From contig NZ_FUXM01000005.1 of the NCBI RefSeq assembly GCF_900167165.1, positions 46,798 through 110,797 of the forward strand: a stretch of 64,000 bases of DNA, written 5' to 3'. This document shows, piece by piece, positions 17,077 to 26,473 of the stretch. Source of the DNA: Carboxydocella sporoproducens DSM 16521. Lineage in GTDB: Bacteria; Bacillota; GCA-003054495; Carboxydocellales; Carboxydocellaceae. Below the pieces are notes generated by a model, which worked only from the letters and a program-made list of their open reading frames with translations, was not told the DNA's origin and ran no database searches. The position numbers and the translations under genes are program-made. The first letter of the stretch is position 1; the number at the start of each line of letters is the position of its first letter.

Positions 17077-19527
17077 TTATAGCAAACTGACTGGTTCAAT
17101 ATCCAGAACCAGACGCACTTCCCCACTGCGTTGCTTGCTCCATTTCTGTAACACTTCCCGGCCCAGGCTGCGTAATCCCTCCAGCTCCGGGCCCTTGATG
17201 GCCAGATGCCAGCGATACTGGCCCCGCAAGCGGGACAGAGGCGCCGGGGCGGGCCCCAGCAGGGACTGATCCGCTTGCAATCCCGGTTGCAGCCAGTCAC
17301 AGATCAGCTGACTGCCCCTGATTACTTCCTCTTCCCTGGGCCCGCTAAGCAGTAGACGGACCAGGTAGCTGAAAGGGGGATTGCCCAGCATTTCCCTCAG
17401 CTCCAGCTCCTCCCGGTAAAAACCCGGATAATCATGTTCTACTGCCCGTAAAATGCTGTAATGTTCCGGCGAATAGGTCTGAATAATCACCCTCCCCGGC
17501 AGGACATCCCGGCCAGCCCGACCGCCCACCTGAGTCAGGAGCTGAAAAGTCCTTTCCCCTGAACGGAAATCGGGAACATTCAGGGAAGTATCGGCAGAAA
17601 TCACACCGACCAGAGTTACTTTAGGAAAATCCAGGCCCTTGGCAATCATCTGGGTGCCGATTAGAACCTGAATTTTTTCTTCCAGCATATTCTGAATGAT
17701 AGTTTCATGGGCTCCCCGACGACTGGTAGTATCCACATCCATCCGCTGCCAGCTCACACCTGGAAACTCCCGGGCAAATTCCTCTGCCACCCGCTGGGTA
17801 CCTGCCCCAAAATAACGGATATACCTGGAATTACACCGGGGACAAAGGGCCGGGGAAGGTTCTCTGTGTTCACAATAATGACAGCGTACCGTCTGGTCCG
17901 AACTATGATAGGTCAAAGTCACATCACAGGCAGGACAGCGCAGCACATACCCGCAGCTGCGGCAGGATACAAAAGTACTGTAGCCCCGGCGATTCAAAAA
18001 CAGAATCGCCTGTTCCCCCCGCTGCAGAGTATGTCGGAGAGCTTCCTGCAGTTCCCGGGAAAAAATGCTGCGATTGCCCTCTGCCAGTTCCTGTCGCATA
18101 TCCACCACAGTCACCGGCGGCAGAGGCCGATCATCGATTCTTTCCGCCAGGGTCAAGAGGGTGAATTCCCCCTGCTGGGCGCGGTAAAAGGTCTCAACTG
18201 CCGGAGTGGCACTGCCCAGCACCAGGGTAGCCCCTGTTCGTCTGGCCCGTTCCTGGGCCACCTCCCGGGCATGATAACGGGGGGTAACATCCTGTTTGTA
18301 ACTGGTTTCATGCTCCTCGTCGATTATGATTAGCCCCAGTTTTTGCAGAGGAGCGAAGATAGCAGAGCGGGCCCCGACTACTACTTTAATTTTGCCTTCT
18401 TTAATTCTTTGCCACTCCAGATGCCGTTCCCGCAAAGACAGGCGGCTGTGAAAAACAGCTACATCTGCTCCAAATCGTTCCTTAAAACGGGCTGAAATTT
18501 GCGGGGTCAGGGAAATTTCCGGGACCAGACAAATCGCTGTCTGGCCTCTTTCAAGACAGCTAGCAATGGCACGCAGGTAGATCTCGGTTTTGCCACTGCC
18601 TGTCACTCCGAAAAGCAGGAATTTTTTCCTTCTGCCCTTTACTATGCTCTCTTCTATAGTCTGAAAAGCGGCCTGCTGGGCCGGAGTTAACCGGGGCCAG
18701 ACTACCTTGCGTTCTGGTTGCTCTGCTTGAAGTGAAATAGCTTTTTGACAGAGGAGCCCCTTGTCCAGCAAGCCTCTAATTACGCTCTCGGTTACTTCCG
18801 CCCGGGCCGCCAGCTCCTTTACCGTCAGGCCCGGTACAGCACAGGCGACCGTTAAGGCCTGCCGGCTTTTGCTGGCCCGGGGTGAAAGACTGAGCAAATG
18901 TACTGCCAGCTCCTCCGGCGGAAAGGCTGGATAAATACCGAGCTTGCCGGTCCCTTTCTCGCCCACCATTTTAAATTGTTCCACCTGAACCAGGCCGGCT
19001 GCCTGCAACTTTTTTAGCACCTGTTGTCCCTGGCTCCGGAACATCGCCCGCAGGGAAGGAGCATCAGCCTCGCCGCCCCGGGCAGCCAGCCACTCCAGCA
19101 TTTCCAGTCCAGCCTCTTCTTCCTCATCATCCTGCTGATTTAAATAGGCCCAGCCCCTGGGAGTAAGGGCCACCAGAGTACCACCAGAGTTCTTTTTACC
19201 CGGCGGAACCAGGGTATGAATTGCTGTTACCAGCGGACAAACATAATAGTCTGCCAGCCAGCGGGCCAAACCCAGCAGCTCCTCATCTATAATAGGCTCC
19301 CGGTCTATTAGTCCTATTATGTCCCGTACCTGTACCGGTGGGCGCTGGTCGGTGATGGCTGTTACAAAAGCCTGTACCCGCCCCTGTCTGCCCAGCGGAA
19401 CCTGCACGCGCATGCCAGGACGCACCTGGCCCTGGAGCTGGTCCGGGATCCTGTAGGTCAGGGGGCGGTCCAGTTCTTTTACAGGTCTATCTATATATAC
19501 CTCGGCATAAACAGGATTTTTCCCCAT
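17077..19527 (-). CDS. priA: Primosomal replication restart helicase PriA
   Basis: A 3'-to-5' DNA helicase that reloads the replisome at stalled forks. The 816-residue protein has an N-terminal DNA-binding domain (about 1-110), a winged-helix part, a helicase core with Walker A LLFGVTGSGKTE and DEEH box, and the PriA zinc-binding insertion with paired cysteines (CRSCGYVLRCPACDVTL, then CHYCEHREPSPALCPRC). Motifs GTQMIAKGLDFPKV and QVGGRAGR complete the helicase. ATG at 19527 lies after a GGAGAGAGGGCG site. An extended -10 element lies about 35 bases upstream. Confidence 0.97.
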   Translation of the reverse strand: MGKNPVYAEVYIDRPVKELDRPLTYRIPDQLQGQVRPGMRVQVPLGRQGRVQAFVTAITDQRPPVQVRDIIGLIDREPIIDEELLGLARWLADYYVCPLVTAIHTLVPPGKKNSGGTLVALTPRGWAYLNQQDDEEEEAGLEMLEWLAARGGEADAPSLRAMFRSQGQQVLKKLQAAGLVQVEQFKMVGEKGTGKLGIYPAFPPEELAVHLLSLSPRASKSRQALTVACAVPGLTVKELAARAEVTESVIRGLLDKGLLCQKAISLQAEQPERKVVWPRLTPAQQAAFQTIEESIVKGRRKKFLLFGVTGSGKTEIYLRAIASCLERGQTAICLVPEISLTPQISARFKERFGADVAVFHSRLSLRERHLEWQRIKEGKIKVVVGARSAIFAPLQKLGLIIIDEEHETSYKQDVTPRYHAREVAQERARRTGATLVLGSATPAVETFYRAQQGEFTLLTLAERIDDRPLPPVTVVDMRQELAEGNRSIFSRELQEALRHTLQRGEQAILFLNRRGYSTFVSCRSCGYVLRCPACDVTLTYHSSDQTVRCHYCEHREPSPALCPRCNSRYIRYFGAGTQRVAEEFAREFPGVSWQRMDVDTTSRRGAHETIIQNMLEEKIQVLIGTQMIAKGLDFPKVTLVGVISADTSLNVPDFRSGERTFQLLTQVGGRAGRDVLPGRVIIQTYSPEHYSILRAVEHDYPGFYREELELREMLGNPPFSYLVRLLLSGPREEEVIRGSQLICDWLQPGLQADQSLLGPAPAPLSRLRGQYRWHLAIKGPELEGLRSLGREVLQKWSKQRSGEVRLVLDIEPVSLL

Positions 19528-19563
19528 TTTTCGCCCTCTCTCCGGACTCTCGTTTCCAGTTGT

Positions 19564-19573
19564 ATTATATCAT
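19564..19573 (-). promoter_or_regulatory. Extended -10 promoter candidate before priA
   Basis: On the minus strand TGATATAAT is an extended -10 (TATAAT at 19564-19569). No good -35 is seen; the position falls in the T-rich tail of the preceding terminator. It would start the priA-def-fmt-rsmB-rlmN-FHA-prpC-prkC-rsgA-rpe unit. Confidence 0.5.
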
Positions 19574-19586
19574 ATCCGACCGATAA

Positions 19587-19611
19587 AGAAAAAACCAGGA
19601 GATTTCCTGGC
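19587..19611 (-). terminator. Intrinsic terminator after the small membrane protein gene
   Basis: On the minus strand CCAGGA and TCCTGG form a stem around a short AATC loop and are followed by TTTTTTCTTT, just past the stop at 19616. Confidence 0.85.
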
Positions 19612-19615
19612 TTGC

Positions 19616-19780
19616 TCATGACCGCTCGGATAGTCGCGGCCTTTTGTCCTCCTGGACTCTTTCCAAGCATTCATCTAAACTATTTTTGACTTCCTGCAAC
19701 TGTTGATCCATGGAGCGCAGTAACCAGATAACGATAATGACCAGGATAAGTCCTGCTGCCCCCGCCAAAATCCATAGCAT
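19616..19780 (-). CDS. Small single-pass membrane protein of unknown function
   Basis: A 54-residue product starting at ATG 19780, preceded by GGGAAGGTG at good spacing. Residues 3-22 are a transmembrane helix (LWILAGAAGLILVIIVIWLL); the remaining 30 residues are charged and predicted helical (RSMDQQLQEVKNSLDEC...). The layout of an N-terminal anchor with a short cytoplasmic coiled coil is typical of many uncharacterised Firmicute proteins. It is flanked by metK upstream and a terminator downstream. Function not recognised. Confidence 0.7.
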   Translation of the reverse strand: MLWILAGAAGLILVIIVIWLLRSMDQQLQEVKNSLDECLERVQEDKRPRLSERS

Positions 19781-19877
19781 GTCTATCACCTTCCCCGGAT
19801 ATGCCCCCAACAAGTTATCACAAGCACTTATCTATCTATCAAATTTCCTTTTCGACATAAAGTGACAAAATCCTGCA

Positions 19878-21011
19878 TTAAAACAGGGAAAGCAGCAAAT
19901 CTTTTTTATCTGTTTTTTCCCAGGGCAAGTCCAAATCCAGGCGTCCAAAGTGACCATAAGCAGCCAGCTGCTTATAAATAGGCCGACGCAAATTTAATTC
20001 CTGAATAATTTTTGTAGGCCGGAAATCAAAGACTTTTTTAACAGCAGCAACTAGCTCTGCTTCTGCAACTCGCCCGGTACCAAAAGTATTTATATCTATA
20101 GCCACAGGCTCGGCTCTGCCAATAGCATAGGCTACTTGTACCTCACAACGCCGGGCCAGTCCTGCTGCGACAATATTTTTGGCCACATAGCGGGCATAAT
20201 AGGCAGCGGAGCGATCCACCTTGGTCGGATCCTTGCCGGAGAAAGCTCCACCTCCGTGCCGGGCCATTCCCCCATAGGTGTCAACAATAATTTTTCTTCC
20301 CGTCAGGCCACAATCCCCCTGGGGCCCACCTACCACAAAGCGGCCGGTAGGATTGACTAGTATCCTGGTATCAGCCAGCAGATGGGGGGGAATCGCCGGA
20401 CGAATAACCTGCTGGATAATATCCTCCCGGATGGTTTCCTGGGATATGGAGGGCTTGTGTTGAGCTGAAACCACTATGGTATCAATTCTAACTACTTCAT
20501 CATTATCATATTCCACTGTTACCTGGGTCTTGCCATCCGGTCTGAGATAGGGTACCAGCCGCTCCTTGCGTACCAGGGCCAAACGCCGTGCTAGCCGGTG
20601 GGCGAGGGCAATGGGGGCAGGCAGCAGTTCCGGAGTCTCATCACAGGCATAACCGAACATCATCCCCTGATCCCCGGCCCCACCGGGATCAACCCCCAGG
20701 GCAATGTCCGGCGATTGTTCATCAATAGCTGTGAGAACAGCACAGGTATCCCCATCAAAACCAAACTTGGCCCTGGTATAGCCAATATCTTTAATGGTTT
20801 CCCGAACGATCTTTGGGATATCAACATAGCACTCGGTAGTGATTTCACCCATCACCAGGACTAGCCCGGTGGTCACCATGGTCTCACAGGCCACCCTGGC
20901 GTCCGGGTCCCGGGCTAGAATGCTATCCAGAATGGCATCAGAAATCTGGTCAGCCATTTTATCAGGATGTCCTTCGGTCACTGACTCGGAAGTAAATAAC
21001 CTTTTTGCCAT
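19878..21011 (-). CDS. metK: S-adenosylmethionine synthetase
   Basis: Makes SAM from methionine and ATP. The 377-residue protein shows the family's [37 protein letters not shown] hexapeptide region, [14 protein letters not shown] and the P-loop-like [19 protein letters not shown]. It begins four bases after coaBC, with no SAM riboswitch of its own in this window; the SAM-I element is at metN instead. The length is slightly short of the usual 390-400. Confidence 0.97.
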   Translation of the reverse strand: MAKRLFTSESVTEGHPDKMADQISDAILDSILARDPDARVACETMVTTGLVLVMGEITTECYVDIPKIVRETIKDIGYTRAKFGFDGDTCAVLTAIDEQSPDIALGVDPGGAGDQGMMFGYACDETPELLPAPIALAHRLARRLALVRKERLVPYLRPDGKTQVTVEYDNDEVVRIDTIVVSAQHKPSISQETIREDIIQQVIRPAIPPHLLADTRILVNPTGRFVVGGPQGDCGLTGRKIIVDTYGGMARHGGGAFSGKDPTKVDRSAAYYARYVAKNIVAAGLARRCEVQVAYAIGRAEPVAIDINTFGTGRVAEAELVAAVKKVFDFRPTKIIQELNLRRPIYKQLAAYGHFGRLDLDLPWEKTDKKDLLLSLF

Positions 21012-21014
21012 TCT

Positions 21015-22232
21015 CTATTCCTCCTCTCCCAGGAGCTGAACTATCTGGTCAAAAATCCGGGCTGCTACTTCCTGTTTACTTAATAAAGGCCAGGAAATGG
21101 TTGCGCCATCGGGAAAAATAAAAGTTACCTCATTGGTATCACTGCCAAAGCCACTGCCCGGGCGACTGACATCATTTGCAACTATAAAATCCGCCCCTTT
21201 TCGCCGTGCTTTTTCCGCTCCATTGGCCAGCAAATCATGGGTTTCAGCAGCAAAACCCACCAGCACCTGTCCCGGCCGTTTCCGGGCTCCCAGTATGGCC
21301 AGAATATCGGGGTTTTTCTGCAAATGCAGTACCCAGTCCCCGTCCCCCTTTTTCACTTTCTGCTCTGCTACCTGGACCGGACGAAAATCGGCTACTGCAG
21401 CGGCCTTGATAATTACATCCATCTCCGGGGCTCGACTTAATACGGCCTCAGCCATCTCTTCTGCCCGCTCCACCCGGATGAATTCCGCCAGTCCAGGAGG
21501 AGGAGCCAGCTCCACCGGTCCCGAAACCAGAACTACCTGGCCCCCCCGCCTGACCGCCTCTGTAGCCAGAGCGTAACCCATTTTGCCGGAACTGCGATTG
21601 GCGATAAAGCGAACGGGATCCAGCGGTTCCCTGGTGCCACCGGCGGTAATCAGGACTTTGCGCCCGGTCAGGTCTCTTTTGCCCTCCAGGTCCCAGCAAA
21701 TTAAGGCTGCCGCCTCGAGGATGGTATTTACCGCTGCCATCCGGCCTTTACCTTCATAGCCACAGGCCAGGCGACCACTTTCCGGTTCAACAATTCGTAC
21801 CCCAACTGCCTGCAGCTTTTCCAGATTAGCCTGAACCAGCGGATTTTCCCACATGTGGACATTCATGGCCGGTGCCAGCAAAATGGGGGCCCTGGTTGCC
21901 ATCAGCACCGCTGTCAGCAGGTTATCAGCCAGGCCATGGGCCAGCTTGCCAATGGTATTGGCCGTAGCTGGTGCCACAATCACCAGCTGGGCCCAGTCCG
22001 CCCAGGCGATATGCTGCACTTCCCAGGCTTTTGGCTCAGCAAACATATCCAACCCAACCGGCTGCCGGGACAGGGTCTGCAAGGTCAGGGGTGTAATAAA
22101 TTTTTGAGCTGAAGGGGTCATAATAACCCTGACTTCAGCTCCTGCTTTCACTAACTGGCTGACCAGGTCCGCCGCCTTATAGGCTGCGATCCCGCCAGTG
22201 ATGCCGACAATTATTCTTTTCCCCTGCCACAT
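21015..22232 (-). CDS. coaBC: Phosphopantothenoylcysteine decarboxylase / phosphopantothenate-cysteine ligase
   Basis: Bifunctional coenzyme A enzyme. The N-terminal flavin-dependent CoaC domain (about 1-185) shows GITGGIAAYKAADL, the catalytic-His region VQHIAWADWA and APAMNVHMWENP with a CGYEGKGRM substrate loop. The C-terminal CoaB domain has ITAGGTREPLDPVRFIANRS and the FAAETHD/IVANDVS blocks. It has 405 residues. Its ATG overlaps the rpoZ stop by one base (TAATG). Confidence 0.97.
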   Translation of the reverse strand: MWQGKRIIVGITGGIAAYKAADLVSQLVKAGAEVRVIMTPSAQKFITPLTLQTLSRQPVGLDMFAEPKAWEVQHIAWADWAQLVIVAPATANTIGKLAHGLADNLLTAVLMATRAPILLAPAMNVHMWENPLVQANLEKLQAVGVRIVEPESGRLACGYEGKGRMAAVNTILEAAALICWDLEGKRDLTGRKVLITAGGTREPLDPVRFIANRSSGKMGYALATEAVRRGGQVVLVSGPVELAPPPGLAEFIRVERAEEMAEAVLSRAPEMDVIIKAAAVADFRPVQVAEQKVKKGDGDWVLHLQKNPDILAILGARKRPGQVLVGFAAETHDLLANGAEKARRKGADFIVANDVSRPGSGFGSDTNEVTFIFPDGATISWPLLSKQEVAARIFDQIVQLLGEEE

Positions 22233-22426
22233 TACTTGATCCCACTCTTGGTTCGTTCATATTGTAACCTATCGGCTGCAATTTCCTCCAGTGCTCTGGA
22301 AACAGGCTTGGTGCCAGCAGAGCTCTCCGGGTTGGTCAGCATACGGGCCCGTTTGGCTGCAGCTACCACCAGGGTGTAACGGCTATCCACCTTTTTCAGC
22401 AGAATATCCAGCGAAGGTTTATTCAT
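22232..22426 (-). CDS. rpoZ: RNA polymerase omega subunit
   Basis: A 64-residue subunit that helps fold and assemble RNA polymerase beta'. The start at ATG 22426 (MNKPSLDILLKKVDSRYTLV) has GGAGGTGGAG upstream and overlaps the gmk stop (ATGA). The conserved YTLVVAAAKRAR and KPVSRALEEIAADR segments are present. The position between gmk and coaBC is the usual one. Confidence 0.95.
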   Translation of the reverse strand: MNKPSLDILLKKVDSRYTLVVAAAKRARMLTNPESSAGTKPVSRALEEIAADRLQYERTKSGIK

Positions 22427-23034
22427 GATTCTCCACCTCCAGTCGGTAAGGTCAAGCGTTGTACGCGGCATTTTTCCGCTATGATAATGGCTTCCAGTTT
22501 TTCTACAGCTTTTTCCACCAGATCATTGACAATACAGTAGTCATATTTTTTGACATAACTTAGTTCCGTCGCAGCACAGGCCAGGCGTTTCGAAATACTT
22601 TCCGCCGACTCCGTGCCCCGGCCGGTAATGCGTTTTTTCAGTTCTTCCATTGACGGAGGAAGGATAAAAATAAAAATAGCTTCAGGAAACTTCTCCCTGA
22701 TCTGTAACGCTCCCTGAACATCGATTTCCAAAATCACATCTCTACCGGCGGCCAGATTATCCAGCACGGCCTGGCGTGGAGTTCCATAGTAGTTGCCGCT
22801 TTCGTAAACCATGGCCCATTCCAGCAGTTCTCCGGCAGCGATCATTTCTTCGAAACGTTCCCTGGTGACAAAATAATAATGAACCCCGTCTATCTCTCCC
22901 GGCCGCGGTTTACGGGTAGTAGCCGAAACCGAATACGCTACTTCAGGATGTCGTGCCATCAGGGCCCGGCAAACGGTGCCCTTTCCGGCACCGGATGGAC
23001 CGGATATCACCAGTAACAAGCCCTGTCCGGTCAT
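22423..23034 (-). CDS. gmk: Guanylate kinase
   Basis: Phosphorylates GMP to GDP. The 203-residue protein has the P-loop ISGPSGAGKGT, the GMP-binding SATTRKPRPGEIDGVHYYFV and EIDVQGALQIRE. The start is chosen at ATG 23034 (MTGQGLLLVI), one base after the remA stop, with GGAGG nine bases upstream; a longer frame would overlap remA. Its end overlaps rpoZ by four bases. Confidence 0.97.
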   Translation of the reverse strand: MTGQGLLLVISGPSGAGKGTVCRALMARHPEVAYSVSATTRKPRPGEIDGVHYYFVTRERFEEMIAAGELLEWAMVYESGNYYGTPRQAVLDNLAAGRDVILEIDVQGALQIREKFPEAIFIFILPPSMEELKKRITGRGTESAESISKRLACAATELSYVKKYDYCIVNDLVEKAVEKLEAIIIAEKCRVQRLTLPTGGGES

Positions 23035-23035
23035 C

Positions 23036-23329
23036 CTATTGTTCCTCCGTCTCATCATCTTCAAGATCAGCTATGGCTGCCGGGGCCTCCTTGGCCATCA
23101 GCCGATGAGCTACCGTTTCCGGCTGTACTGCTGATAAAACGACATGATCACTGTCAGTAATGATCACCGCCCGGGTACGCCGGCCATAAGTGGCATCAAT
23201 CAGCATGCCCCGATCCCGGGCTTCCTGGATAATCCGCTTGATGGGTGCTGATTCCGGACTGACAATCGCTACAATCCGATTGGCAGAGACAATGTTACCA
23301 AAACCGATATTCACCAGTTTAATCTCCAC
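23036..23329 (-). CDS. remA: Extracellular matrix regulator RemA (DUF370)
   Basis: A 97-residue DNA-binding protein which in Bacillus activates biofilm matrix and osmoprotection genes. The sequence [24 protein letters not shown] and the [20 protein letters not shown] core are strongly conserved. Initiation is at GTG 23329 with AAGGAGG nine bases upstream. The C-terminal acidic tail ([10 protein letters not shown]) is outside the conserved core. It sits in the standard yicC-remA-gmk-rpoZ order. A role in gene regulation here is by family only. Confidence 0.93.
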   Translation of the reverse strand: MEIKLVNIGFGNIVSANRIVAIVSPESAPIKRIIQEARDRGMLIDATYGRRTRAVIITDSDHVVLSAVQPETVAHRLMAKEAPAAIADLEDDETEEQ

Positions 23330-23342
23330 GCCAACAGCCTCC

Positions 23343-24221
23343 TTACTCCAGGTTTTGCACCTGTTCTCTGATTTTTTCGATCTCGGTTTTCAATTCAACT
23401 ACCAGTTTGCTTATAGTTAAATCCCCTGCTTTGGATCCAATGGTATTGGCTTCTCTGTTCATTTCCTGCACAAGAAAATCCAGTTTGCGCCCTACCGGCT
23501 CCCGGGCCTTTAAACACAACCGGGCCTCCTGGTAATGGCTGAATAAGCGCACCAGCTCTTCATCAATTGCTGCCCGTTCTGCCAGCAAAGCGATTTCCAT
23601 AGCCAATCTGGCTTCATCAACTGGTACTTCGCCCAGCAGTTGCTGCACCCGCTGTTGCAGGCGTTGACGGTATTCCTCTACCACCAGGTGAGCCCGTTCC
23701 TTGATGCGATTGGTTATGTGTTCACAATCACTGAACTTTCCTTCCAGATCCTGTACCAGCTTGGCCCCTTCCTGTTCCCGCATCCTGACCAGATTGGTCA
23801 GAGCTATATTTACAGCCTGGGCCAGATAAGGCCAGAACTGTTCCAGATCCGCTTCCTCCTGGTCCAGAGTGATTACATCCGGCCAGCGGGCAATCTGGGT
23901 CCAATCGAATTCCAGAGGCTGCCCCAAAAGCCCAGCCAGCTCTCTCATTGCATTATAATACGCCAGGGCCAATCCTTTGTCAACTTTTACCCCTTTCGCC
24001 TCTTCCCCGGTATCTTCTATATTGATGAAGACATCGATCCGGCCCCGGGCCACTCCTGACTGGACCAGCGACCTGACTTTATCTTCGATCGCCGCCCAGC
24101 CCCTGGGATAGCGAACAACCACCTCACAGAATCTATGATTCACCGATTTCATTTCTACTGTAAATTTTTTGCCAGCTCCCAGTCCTTCCCCTCGGCCGTA
24201 GCCTGTCATGCTTTTGACCAA
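23343..24221 (-). CDS. yicC: YicC-family endoribonuclease
   Basis: A protein of about 292 residues beginning with the family's SMTGYGRGE motif and ending with the conserved [19 protein letters not shown] and [18 protein letters not shown]. YicC proteins have been described as RNases acting on RNAs such as RyhB in E. coli; the Firmicute homologues lie next to remA and gmk. The start is uncertain: TTG at 24221, giving (M)VKSMTGYG, has GGCGGTG six bases upstream, while a GTG at 24230 is too close to it. Confidence 0.92.
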   Translation of the reverse strand: MVKSMTGYGRGEGLGAGKKFTVEMKSVNHRFCEVVVRYPRGWAAIEDKVRSLVQSGVARGRIDVFINIEDTGEEAKGVKVDKGLALAYYNAMRELAGLLGQPLEFDWTQIARWPDVITLDQEEADLEQFWPYLAQAVNIALTNLVRMREQEGAKLVQDLEGKFSDCEHITNRIKERAHLVVEEYRQRLQQRVQQLLGEVPVDEARLAMEIALLAERAAIDEELVRLFSHYQEARLCLKAREPVGRKLDFLVQEMNREANTIGSKAGDLTISKLVVELKTEIEKIREQVQNLE

Positions 24222-24294
24222 GCGCAGCACCGCCTTTTATACAATCTTAACCATAGTTTTGCCTACATAGTTCGACTTAAATCACTAAAATCCT

Positions 24295-24597
24295 TCACTG
24301 AATTAAGAAAAAAGTAGTGAGCACTCCCGCCGTTACTGCCAGCATCAGGTTTCCTCCCAGCCAGGCAGTGATGGCAGCGGCCAAAACCCCCAGAAATCCA
24401 GCAGCCGGTTGCTGGGGTATAGCCTGCCAGGCCCCCGGTGCCAGCAAGGCCCCAAGGGCAGCATATGGTAGATAGGATAAAAAACGTTGTAAAGATAGGG
24501 GCAACCTGATTCCAGTCAGGATGGTTAGCGGCAAGAGCCGGGGCAAATAAGTTACTGCTGCCATGCCTATAATCAACCAGAGGTAGTGGCTCGACAT
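24295..24597 (-). CDS. azlD: Branched-chain amino acid exporter, small subunit AzlD
   Basis: A 100-residue membrane protein with four hydrophobic segments and the typical AzlD start (WLIIGMAAVTYLPRLLPL). It works with AzlC to export branched-chain amino acids or analogues. It overlaps azlC by 25 bases and ends the operon that starts with the MFS gene. Confidence 0.92.
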   Translation of the reverse strand: MSSHYLWLIIGMAAVTYLPRLLPLTILTGIRLPLSLQRFLSYLPYAALGALLAPGAWQAIPQQPAAGFLGVLAAAITAWLGGNLMLAVTAGVLTTFFLIQ

Positions 24598-25292
24598 CTC
24601 TCTTCCTCCCTTCCTCTTTCCATTACCAGAGCAAAGGCTGCCGCTGCCACCATTGCGATAATCAAATTCCAGCCCCCCGGCAATCTGCCCAGATATGAAA
24701 GACCGGTATTGATTAGCCCCGCCAGGGCAGCTACCATCAGCAAGCGAGCAGATTTTTTCCCTTCCGGTACTAAAATGGCCGCAAACATGGCATAAAGACC
24801 AATAGCCAGACTGTTTTGCCAGGCCGGGGGCAAACCATCTCCCAGCAGATAGCCCGTTACCGTACCCAGTACCCAGGCCAGATAAGCCGTCCCTTCCAAT
24901 CCCAGCAAAAAGGAAAAATTTAGCTTTCCCTCTCTAGTCATAGCCAGGGCAAAGGTTTCATCGGTGATACCAAAAGCCACCAGGGCCAGCCGCCAGAACC
25001 GGCGATCTTCCAATCGGGTAGAAAGGGCCGCACTCATCAAGAAATGGCGGAAATTCAACAGCAAGGTGGCCAGAATAATTTCTCCGGAAAAAACCCCGGC
25101 CTTAATCAGGTTAAGGGCCATAAACTGGCTGGCCCCGGCAAAAACCAGGAGGGAAAAAAGAGTTGCTTCCAGGCCGCTGACATTAATGGCTTTGGCCATG
25201 AGGCCAAAGGCCATCGCCACCGGAAAATAGCCCACCGCAATGGCCAGCCCCGCCTTACAACCGGCGCGCCAGGTCAGTAAGTTTGCCTTCAT
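24573..25292 (-). CDS. azlC: Branched-chain amino acid exporter, large subunit AzlC
   Basis: A 239-residue integral membrane protein with about seven or eight TM segments. The family motifs GYFPVAMAFGLMAK, FAGASQFMALNLI and NFRHFLMSAAL are visible. The start (ATG 25292) overlaps the end of the MFS gene by 38 bases; the overlap with azlD implies coupled translation of the two subunits. Confidence 0.93.
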   Translation of the reverse strand: MKANLLTWRAGCKAGLAIAVGYFPVAMAFGLMAKAINVSGLEATLFSLLVFAGASQFMALNLIKAGVFSGEIILATLLLNFRHFLMSAALSTRLEDRRFWRLALVAFGITDETFALAMTREGKLNFSFLLGLEGTAYLAWVLGTVTGYLLGDGLPPAWQNSLAIGLYAMFAAILVPEGKKSARLLMVAALAGLINTGLSYLGRLPGGWNLIIAMVAAAAFALVMERGREEERCRATTSG

Positions 25293-26415
25293 TCCTATCT
25301 CCCACTCTTTCTCTTTCTTTTTCTCCCTTCACCGCCTGCGGTACCGCTACCAGCATGCCAGCAGCTGATAAAGTAGCTGCCAGAAACATCACTCCTCTGT
25401 AACCCCAGAACTGGGCCACCAGACCTCCCAGAAAGGGACCGAGAGTGCCGCAGAGGTTAAGGGTTGCCGTGAACAGGCCACTGGCTGTTCCCCTTTCCTG
25501 CCCGGAGCTGAGTACCAGCAACAATGCTCCTACATACAGGCCTGACCAGGCTATACCCAGCAGAATCTGGGCCAGAATCAATAACTCTAACCGCGTTACC
25601 AGCCCATAAGTTAAAAAAACGAAAATAGAAAGGATTTGACCAAAAGCAAAAATTTTGACAGGATCATAATGATTAAGATGCCGCATTACCAGAAATTGTA
25701 CCGTAAAATTAATCCCCCACAAAATCCCGGTCCAGGTTGGTGACAAACCGAGGGAGTTGAAATAGAGAGGCAAGATGATCCAGACCGCCGCCGCCCCCAG
25801 CTGGCGTAAAAAAATAGCCAGATAGACCTTATATTCCCGCCGCAACACCTTGAGCCAGCCGGAAGAGTCCTTCTCTACCTTTTTCCCGATTTGCTGCTCA
25901 CCCGGGGGCAGATACAGGCTGAGGAGCCAGGACAGGGCACAAAAAAAGGCTCCGCTAAGAAAAATCAGCTCAAATCTTTTTAATACCGCCGCTGTTGCAG
26001 CTCCGCCAATCCAGCCCAGGGAGCCATAAGAGCTGAACTTGCCCATATCGGCCCCTGCTTCAAAGGCATAGGCCACCAGCGCGGCTGTGGTAACTCCCAG
26101 AGCCAACCCTACCCCGGCCCGAACCAGCAGCAAGACCAGATAGTGCTGGGCCAGTAGCTGGGCCAAAAACATCAAAGTGCTGAAAAACAGGCCCCAGCGC
26201 ACAAAAATTAATTTGCCACGGCGGTCTGATTGCTGACCGGAGGCAAGGGAAGCAACAAGATAAGCGCCACCATACGCAGCCCCAATCAGGCCAACTTGAA
26301 AATCAGTAGCTCCCAGCTTTTGACCCAGCAAAGGGATAAAAATTACCGACCCCTGGATAGCCGTATTTAACAAGAAATTAAGGATACTAGTTAAGAATAG
26401 GATTTTTTTCTGCAT
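25255..26415 (-). CDS. Major facilitator superfamily transporter
   Basis: A 386-residue MFS protein with about twelve TM segments. Loop 2-3 carries the MFS signature as GQQSDRRGKLIF, and the second half has GTASGLFTATLNLCGTLGPF, typical of drug/sugar efflux or DHA1-type permeases. The substrate is not deducible. It is first in a unit with azlC and azlD, with its own promoter overlapping the otsB stop codon, so a shared efflux function is possible but unproven. Confidence 0.85.
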   Translation of the reverse strand: MQKKILFLTSILNFLLNTAIQGSVIFIPLLGQKLGATDFQVGLIGAAYGGAYLVASLASGQQSDRRGKLIFVRWGLFFSTLMFLAQLLAQHYLVLLLVRAGVGLALGVTTAALVAYAFEAGADMGKFSSYGSLGWIGGAATAAVLKRFELIFLSGAFFCALSWLLSLYLPPGEQQIGKKVEKDSSGWLKVLRREYKVYLAIFLRQLGAAAVWIILPLYFNSLGLSPTWTGILWGINFTVQFLVMRHLNHYDPVKIFAFGQILSIFVFLTYGLVTRLELLILAQILLGIAWSGLYVGALLLVLSSGQERGTASGLFTATLNLCGTLGPFLGGLVAQFWGYRGVMFLAATLSAAGMLVAVPQAVKGEKERERVGDRNEGKLTDLARRL

Positions 26416-26444
26416 TGCAATCGCCGCCCATTGCTTTTGATATC

Positions 26445-26473
26445 AGTCTAAATCTATCCGGGGTAATTGTCAA
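26445..26473 (-). promoter_or_regulatory. Sigma-A promoter of the MFS-azlC-azlD unit
   Basis: On the minus strand TTGACA (26468-26473) and TAGACT (26445-26450) are 17 bases apart. The -35 overlaps the otsB stop codon. The MFS start codon is 30 bases downstream. Confidence 0.65.
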